The notes under the pieces: generated by a model
What the model was told of the DNA's origin: nothing
Seen by the model: the letters and a program-made list of their open reading frames with translations, nothing else
Database searches by the model: none
Part shown: positions 59,622-64,000 of the stretch, in pieces
Layout of the letters: the number at the start of each line of letters is the position of its first letter
How positions within the stretch are numbered: the first letter of the stretch is position 1
Assembly (NCBI GenBank): GCA_963833675.1
Contig: CAWHYW010000018.1
Location: 5,565-69,564, forward strand
Length of the DNA stretch: 64,000 bases
Direction of reading: 5' to 3'
DNA from: DASQDN01 sp963833675
GTDB taxonomy: Bacteria > Acidobacteriota > Terriglobia > Bryobacterales > Bryobacteraceae
Made by a program: the position numbers and the translations under genes

Positions 59622-59790
59622 ATGCCACGCAAAGCCTATTCGACGAACATGACGGATGAAGCCTGGGTGCTGATTGCCCGCTTTTGCCTCCAGCACGCAC
59701 TGGTGGACGTCGGCGCACAACCGATCTTCGCGTCGTACTAAATGCGGTTTTCTACCTACAGCTCGAAGTCAAATCACATCCTCGTTACTA
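59622..59790 (+). mobile_element. IS5-family transposase remnant (N-terminal part)
   Basis: ATG 59622 begins MPRKAYSTNMTDEAWVLIARF. After one frame step near 59683, PPARTGGRRRTTDLRVVLNAVFYLQ follows. This is the typical start of IS5/IS427-type transposases (MPRxxYPTDLTDAEWxLI...LPPAKxGGRPRTTDLREVLNAIxYL). It then degenerates into stops; the DDE catalytic core is absent. No intact terminal inverted repeats were found by eye. Confidence 0.75.
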
Positions 59791-60111
59791 GTTGCTTTCC
59801 GCGCTCGTCTTTGCACTCGATTCACTATGGGGCAGACAGCGACCACAACTGAATTGGTGATTTCCGCGTGATTCGGGCGCCAAATAGGCGATCTGAGGGG
59901 GGGCAAAAGTGTCGCCTTTTGTCGCCTGTCCCGCGCAAACTGTGTATGGACGCGAGAAGCGCTTGCCGGGGATGAAAAGAGGGCAAATGTGCTATCTTGC
60001 CGCTATGCTGCCCCCGAAGAAGTGGACTGTGAAGGCACAGATACGAAGCCGTAACTGGATCGGCGTTTAAAATCTCTGGCCGCTGGGACACGCGAGACTC
60101 ACCAGCAAACA
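59791..60111. other. Interval without a gene
   Basis: No supportable frame. Probably decayed flank of the IS remnant plus the leader of the next gene. Confidence 0.4.
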
Positions 60112-60471
60112 ATGGAGAACAATCGCAACAGCTTGAAAGAGGACATGCAGAGAGCTGAAGAGCACAAGCAACTTTCGGTCCGGCTCAAAGCACTAAACGT
60201 GAAGGTGGAGGAGACGCTCAACAGAGCAAAGAAACCAAAGCCCTCGCCCGATGTGATCTTGCGAGCCAGAACACTCGCCCGCGAAGGCTTCTTCAATCAA
60301 GCAGAAACACAACGCATTCCGGTTTCCTACGGCACAGACACCGTCATTTTAGAGTGCCGTCATTCAACCACGCGTATGGCCTCAGATGTTGAGCAGCCAG
60401 CGATCTGTTTGTCCTGTATAGAAGAATGGATGAACAACCAAATGCAGCACCCGGAAGAAGGCGTAGCTTAG
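60112..60471 (+). CDS. Hypothetical protein with C-terminal Cys/His cluster
   Basis: 119 residues. A helical charged N-terminus (LKEDMQRAEEHKQLSVRLKALNVKVEETLNRAKK) is followed by ILECRHSTTRM and AICLSCIEEWM. The Cys-x-His and Cys-x-x-Cys pairs about 20 residues apart could hold a small zinc site. No family is recognised. It lies between IS debris and an HTH gene, so it may be mobile-element cargo. Confidence 0.5.
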   Translation: MENNRNSLKEDMQRAEEHKQLSVRLKALNVKVEETLNRAKKPKPSPDVILRARTLAREGFFNQAETQRIPVSYGTDTVILECRHSTTRMASDVEQPAICLSCIEEWMNNQMQHPEEGVA

Positions 60472-60500
60472 CCACGACACGACATCGCGTTTTAGTTTGT

Positions 60501-61000
60501 CTACGCCTGGTTCTGTTCTTCCTTCGCCTTCAGCATCGCCTCGAGCTCCGGAAGCGTCAACATCTTGTCTTTCGGCTCCGGTTGCTTCGGCGCTGGTCGG
60601 CTGGCCGTCAGGAAATCGCGAAAGTGCTTCGTCGCAGCGAGACGGGCGTAGTGATCCGGACCACCCTGCATGATCTGGCCCTCTTTCGTCAGGTACTCAC
60701 GCCTGGCGCTCAGCGCGTGTTCGATGGCGCGCATGGATCGATAGAACACAGCGCGCATTTCCTGCCATTCATCGCCTACGAACTCTGCATGAGTTGTCTG
60801 CACTCTGGCGAGTTCGCTTCTCGGGAGGCGAGCGTGCGTCCGATCCCTTCGGCTTCGGCGATATCGGTGACGGTTGCGCCCGAGGCGAGTGCCTTCGCGA
60901 TGCGCGCTAACCGGCCCTCTCGGCGGATTCGGCAGGCGGCGGCGGTGCTGCAGGTTCGCTTTGTGAGTTTGAAGCTTTTCGTGGTTTCACGCGTGCCCAT
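60501..61000 (-). CDS. HTH protein, possibly phage/transposon-derived (one apparent frameshift)
   Basis: About 165 residues across two frames. MGTRETTKSFKLTKRTCSTAAACRIRREG leads into a helix-turn-helix (RLARIAKALASGATVTDIAEAEGIGRTLASREANSPECRQLM). After a frame step near 60785-60800, FVGDEWQEMRAVFYRSMRAIEHALSARREY and TLPELEAMLKAKEEQNQA follow. HTH plus helical tail resembles phage terminase small subunits and related element-borne DNA-binding proteins, but the match is general, not specific. Confidence 0.55.
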
Positions 61001-61363
61001 CGGCGCGACGCGTGAGGTTATGTGTTCAATCTCCGCGTGACGAACGGAGCCGAAACCAGCGGCACATGTACGGTGTGGGCGTTTTACGGACAAGTGAGCA
61101 GTTGCTGCTCTCCCGGCTGGTGTGGGAAGGTTCGGTTCAGCGGGTTCCGACTGGCCACATTGCGAGAGCGCCGTTTCACAGCGGTTATCGGAAAGGAGTC
61201 ATGACAGAGACCGTCGGTGCGGTGATGTCCTTCCGATCACCGACAGCGAAACATTGGAGACTGCCCGTACATTTCCGCTGTGGTGGCGTCCGACGTCCGA
61301 GAGCACGTGAGTCACCCGAAATCGAGTGCCGCGGCCTATCCACGAGAGACGAATTGAAGTATC
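61001..61363. other. Interval without a gene
   Basis: An open frame runs through from 61012 but only becomes protein-like after 61364. Divergent promoter space between the HTH gene and the Tat-exported protein. Confidence 0.45.
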
Positions 61364-62676
61364 ATGAATCCACGAAACGTCGAGATCTCTTTTGGTTTGG
61401 CGGTCAAGCGGCCATTTCCGCGTTTACGGCTGGTGCGATCGGCGGTGGCGAACTGTTTGCGCAGAGAAAAGCGCAACCGCCTCCCGGCTCACTGGAGCAA
61501 CGCGTTGCGGCCTTGCTGCAGGCATTCGATGCCCAAGGAAACCACCGTACTGGGACGGAGGTGGACAATGCGTCCGCCCAGTGGCTCGCCCATGAGGCAC
61601 GCTTGGCAGGAGCAGAGACCTCCCTTGAGCCGTTCTCGCTGAGTCGCGTCGATCCGCAATCCTGCTATCTGCGCATTGGAGAGCATCGTATCGATGCTGT
61701 GCCGCTCTTTGATGCCGGTTTCACCGGCCCTGAGGGAGTGGAGGGAACCATCGGTCCACTCGGTAGCGACGCCGAAATTGCTTTGGTGGAATCCGAAGTC
61801 GCCGAACCTGGCGAATCCTCGACTCAGCGACCCAACGCGGAACGTGTTGGTTCGATCGAGGTCGCGGAGGCGCGGCGCAGCCGGCATAAAGCCGTCGTTG
61901 TGCTGACGCGTGGCGTCAGACCGGGACTCTACCTGCTCAATGCCTCCAATTTCCTCAAACCTTTTGGTCCACCGGTAGTGCAGGTATCCGGTATACACAG
62001 CGAGTTGCTTCAGGATAGTGCAGCAGCGCGGGCCAAGATGACCCTTGTCGCCTACGTCAGAAGGACAACAGCACAAGCTTTTAATGTGACAGCGAAAATC
62101 GTCGGGAGGGTTCCTGCGCTTGGACCGGTGGTCTTAATGGCTCCGCGCAGCGCCTGGTGGCAATCCGTAAGTGAGCAAGGCAGCCGTCTTGTGTGTTGGC
62201 TGGAAGCCATCCGGGTGCTCGCTGCAGCCACGCCGGCGCGGGACTGTCTGTTCGTTGCATTGAGTGGTCATGAACTCGGATTTCTGGGAATCGAACCATA
62301 CATAAAGCGTCGCCCTGACCTGATCAAGCGCGCACACGCATGGATCTTCTTCGGCTCTGATATCGGTTCGCCGCGGCGTCAGAACCGGATTCAGGCCTCC
62401 GACGATGCGCTTGAGCAGTGGGCTGTAGCGGTAATGGAGAGAGAAGGGCTCGCCGTAGATGCCAAGGTAGCGCACGATGCGACCGCTCGTGGTGAGGCTG
62501 GCGCAATTCAACGAGGCGGAGGGCGCTGTTTCACAGTCGTGTGCCCGAGTGATTTCTTCCACAGCCCTGCTGACCGCTGGCCCGATGCGGTCGATGTGGG
62601 TTTGCTGGCCCGGTACGCCCGGGCGTTTGCGAACGGAGCGCTTCAGCTGGCAAACCAACCTCGTATTTCGGGATGA
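61364..62676 (+). CDS. Tat-exported M28-peptidase-like protein with degenerate active site (one apparent frameshift)
   Basis: About 437 residues. ATG 61364 gives MNPR; restoring one A near 61375 yields a twin-arginine signal (RKRRDLFWFGGQAAISAF). The body has an inserted PA-like domain (VDPQSCYLRIGEHRIDAVPLFDAGF) and then the M28 core VVLMAPRSAWWQSVSEQGSRLVCWLEAIRVLAA and VALSGHELGFLGIEPYI. In active M28 enzymes the second segment carries a metal-binding Asp (DNASG) and the third a Glu-Glu pair; here these read SEQGS and HE. A non-peptidase or altered-metal role is likely. It belongs to a recognisable but unnamed family. Confidence 0.7.
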
Positions 62677-63329
62677 GGCTGCGACGGAGAAGCACAGTGG
62701 CTTCGTCCTTCCGCTTTCCCTTGCCTGCATCCCCTCGCATTACCCGGCCCACAATCGTGGCCGATTCCTCGAAATCTCGTTACCGGAAAGGGTGTCGCCG
62801 AGCGCTGGCGCGTGAAAGCAATCCACAAACCCGTATAGTCGCTATGTACTTTGTTCACTGGCCAGAAACGACGTTCGCGGAAGTTCGGATGGCGGCCACG
62901 GTCCGGCGGCTGACAGCCCAAGCCCAATCTCCAGAACCGGACTTCAGGATCGCAAGCGCTGGCGGACCCAAGCAATCTCCGAGTGGTGCGTGATCCAGTC
63001 GGAACTTCCAGGAAGATGCTTCGGCCAGCGAGTATCCAAGTCAGCGGTTCCGGCAAATCGGCAGGTACCCGCAAGCTCTCACACGCATGCGGGCCCTAGT
63101 TGATCGCCAATGGAGGTTTGAGGACGTCATCGATGGCGAGTGCCAGAAGAGATCTGGCATGAACCTCTATGCCATCCGTCACTTCTGGTGTGCTCCAACC
63201 TTCTTGAAGTCCCCCGCTTTCACGATCGAAAGCTGGCCTTGGGTGTATGTGGCGGCGAAATGCTTCGCTCACCGGGACGCCTGGATTGAGGAGACTGCGG
63301 CGCGAGCGCATCCGAACGCCCGCCCCGCG
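62677..63329. other. Interval without a supportable gene
   Basis: Open frames here on both strands have shadow-like composition, Arg/Ser/Pro-rich. A plus-strand frame 63087-63563 runs over clear minus-strand genes and is rejected. No terminator with a U-run was seen. Confidence 0.45.
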
Positions 63330-63542
63330 TCATTGAGCCGAGAACTTGCCGGATGGAATGTAGCGGACCGCGGCGCCCGGCGAAAGTGCCTCCACGACTT
63401 TCTCGGCCGCCGCCCGAACCTCCGGTCTGTCGCTTTCCAGATAGACGTGCACCTCGTGCTCGCCGACCATGCCCTCAACTCCCTCGACATCGAGGACGGG
63501 GCCGACAAGCTTCAGATGGTCCAGTTCGAAACCTTCCGCCAT
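63330..63542 (-). CDS. Small protein after the serine protease gene
   Basis: 70 residues, ATG 63542, 4 bp after the protease stop. MAEGFELDHLKLVGPVLDVEGVEGMVGEHEVHVYLESDRPEVRAAAEKVVEALSPGAAVRYIPSGKF has regular alpha/beta character and no stop-like wear. The tight spacing suggests cotranslation with the protease. The beta-alpha-beta look may be a small ferredoxin-like fold; function unknown. Confidence 0.6.
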   Translation of the reverse strand: MAEGFELDHLKLVGPVLDVEGVEGMVGEHEVHVYLESDRPEVRAAAEKVVEALSPGAAVRYIPSGKFSAQ

Positions 63543-63546
63543 GACT

Positions 63547-64000
63547 TTAAATCACGAGGCTGACACCGAGGGCCGCCAGCACGTTCTGGAGCTTGTTGCC
63601 GATCGTGAAGCTGTCGGAGCCGGCGAACAGCAACGCAGTCGCGCGCTTGTTCCGAGTCCACAATGAGGGAGCCGGAATCGCCGGCGGCCGAGAAGCTGCC
63701 GGGTTGTGTCTTGACCAGGATCTGATCGTCGAAGGTCACCGTCCCCATCGAATATTTCACCTTGACGGTCGCACTGATGTCAAAGACCTGGCCTTGGGTG
63801 TAGCCGCTCGTCCGGCCAACTTTTTCAACGGCCATGTTGAGCGTCGCCGCGATGGGCGCCGCGGACTTCAGTTGCCCCACATTGGGCAGAAAGACGGGCG
63901 TGGCGAGCGGGCGGTCTAGCAGCTTGGCCACCGCGCAATCGACGAGATTGTGAACGGCCGGATGGATGCGGATGAACTTCGAAAGACTGGCGATGCGGTC
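63547..64000 (-). CDS. Chymotrypsin-fold serine protease (Nal1-like), C-terminal part, frameshifted
   Basis: Continues past the right edge. Visible: VEKVGRTSGYTQGQVFDISATVKV, a strand-rich stretch, and the catalytic Ser in FSAAGDSGSLIVDSE. After one frame step near 63658 the family continues RATALLFAGSDSFTIGNKLQNVLAALGV and stops at 63547. The VEKxGRTxGYT and GDSGSLI pair is typical of the Nal1-like/trypsin-like proteases of soil bacteria. The His/Asp of the triad should lie in the missing N-terminal half. Confidence 0.8.

Noticed and set aside
63087..63563. 158-residue plus-strand frame
   Set aside because: It overlaps two minus-strand genes with protein-like sequence and tight spacing; its own composition is shadow-like.

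Overview
The window looks like chromosomal DNA of a moderately GC-rich, soil-type Acidobacteriota (Solibacter/Bryobacter-like). This is an inference from gene content, not from a marker search. The supporting genes are two Oar-type TonB receptors with a carboxypeptidase-regulatory N-terminus, a helix-turn-helix/TolB-propeller membrane protein, several very large hybrid kinases, an M49 peptidase of the short-motif type, and many small lineage-type hypothetical genes. There is no CRISPR array, rRNA gene or complete tRNA gene.

Layout. 1-7.2 kb (+): end of pyrH, frr, a secreted triple-RidA protein, rfbD, a receiver protein, an M49-like peptidase, a STAS protein and a DEAD-box helicase ending in a hairpin. 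7.2-12.2 kb (-): a small basic protein, an outer-membrane barrel, an OPT transporter and a sulfatase-modifying-factor/esterase fusion. 12.4-15.2 kb: the front of an MFS transporter, then the front of a REC-GAF-PP2C phosphatase and a REC-adenylate cyclase on the minus strand. 15.6-19 kb: sparse, with a hypothetical secreted protein, a small membrane protein, a tRNA-Ser 3' fragment and a TPR protein. 19-24.3 kb (+): the HTH-propeller protein and a Cpx-like histidine kinase / response regulator / Spy module preceded by a GTAAA-N5-GTAAA repeat. 24.4-27.7 kb (+): cobalamin riboswitch, BtuB-like receptor, pdxH. 27.7-31.1 kb (-): miaB, bifunctional nuclease, a small protein and TolC as one likely operon. 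31.3-39.9 kb (+): a roughly 2,400-residue soluble HAMP-array hybrid kinase and a REC-kinase. 39.8-44.8 kb: ceramidase-like hydrolase, enolase-superfamily dehydratase, class III aminotransferase and the rear of the MFS transporter. 44.8-54 kb: the rear of the PP2C phosphatase, an Oar-type TonB receptor and a divergent giant propeller hybrid kinase. 54-64 kb: integrase and IS5 debris, small genes, a second Oar-type receptor, a Tat-exported M28-like protein and the rear of a GDSGS serine protease.

The most striking structure is a reciprocal inversion of about 32.2 kb (12,612-44,842). The MFS gene and the PP2C gene are each cut in two. The front halves meet head-on at 12.61 kb, and the rear halves stand back to back at 44.84 kb. 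Both breakpoints carry the same 4-bp microhomology (TTGG/CCAA). Flipping the segment in silico restores both reading frames exactly across the joins. It also rebuilds a sugar-acid cluster (MFS, aminotransferase, dehydratase, beside the esterase fusion) and a cyclase-PP2C signalling pair.

About 30 single-base frameshifts break otherwise well-conserved genes, including the normally essential pyrH and frr. Most of the plus-strand ones are +1 insertions. They look like uncorrected read errors rather than gene decay, so frameshifted genes are annotated here as single genes.
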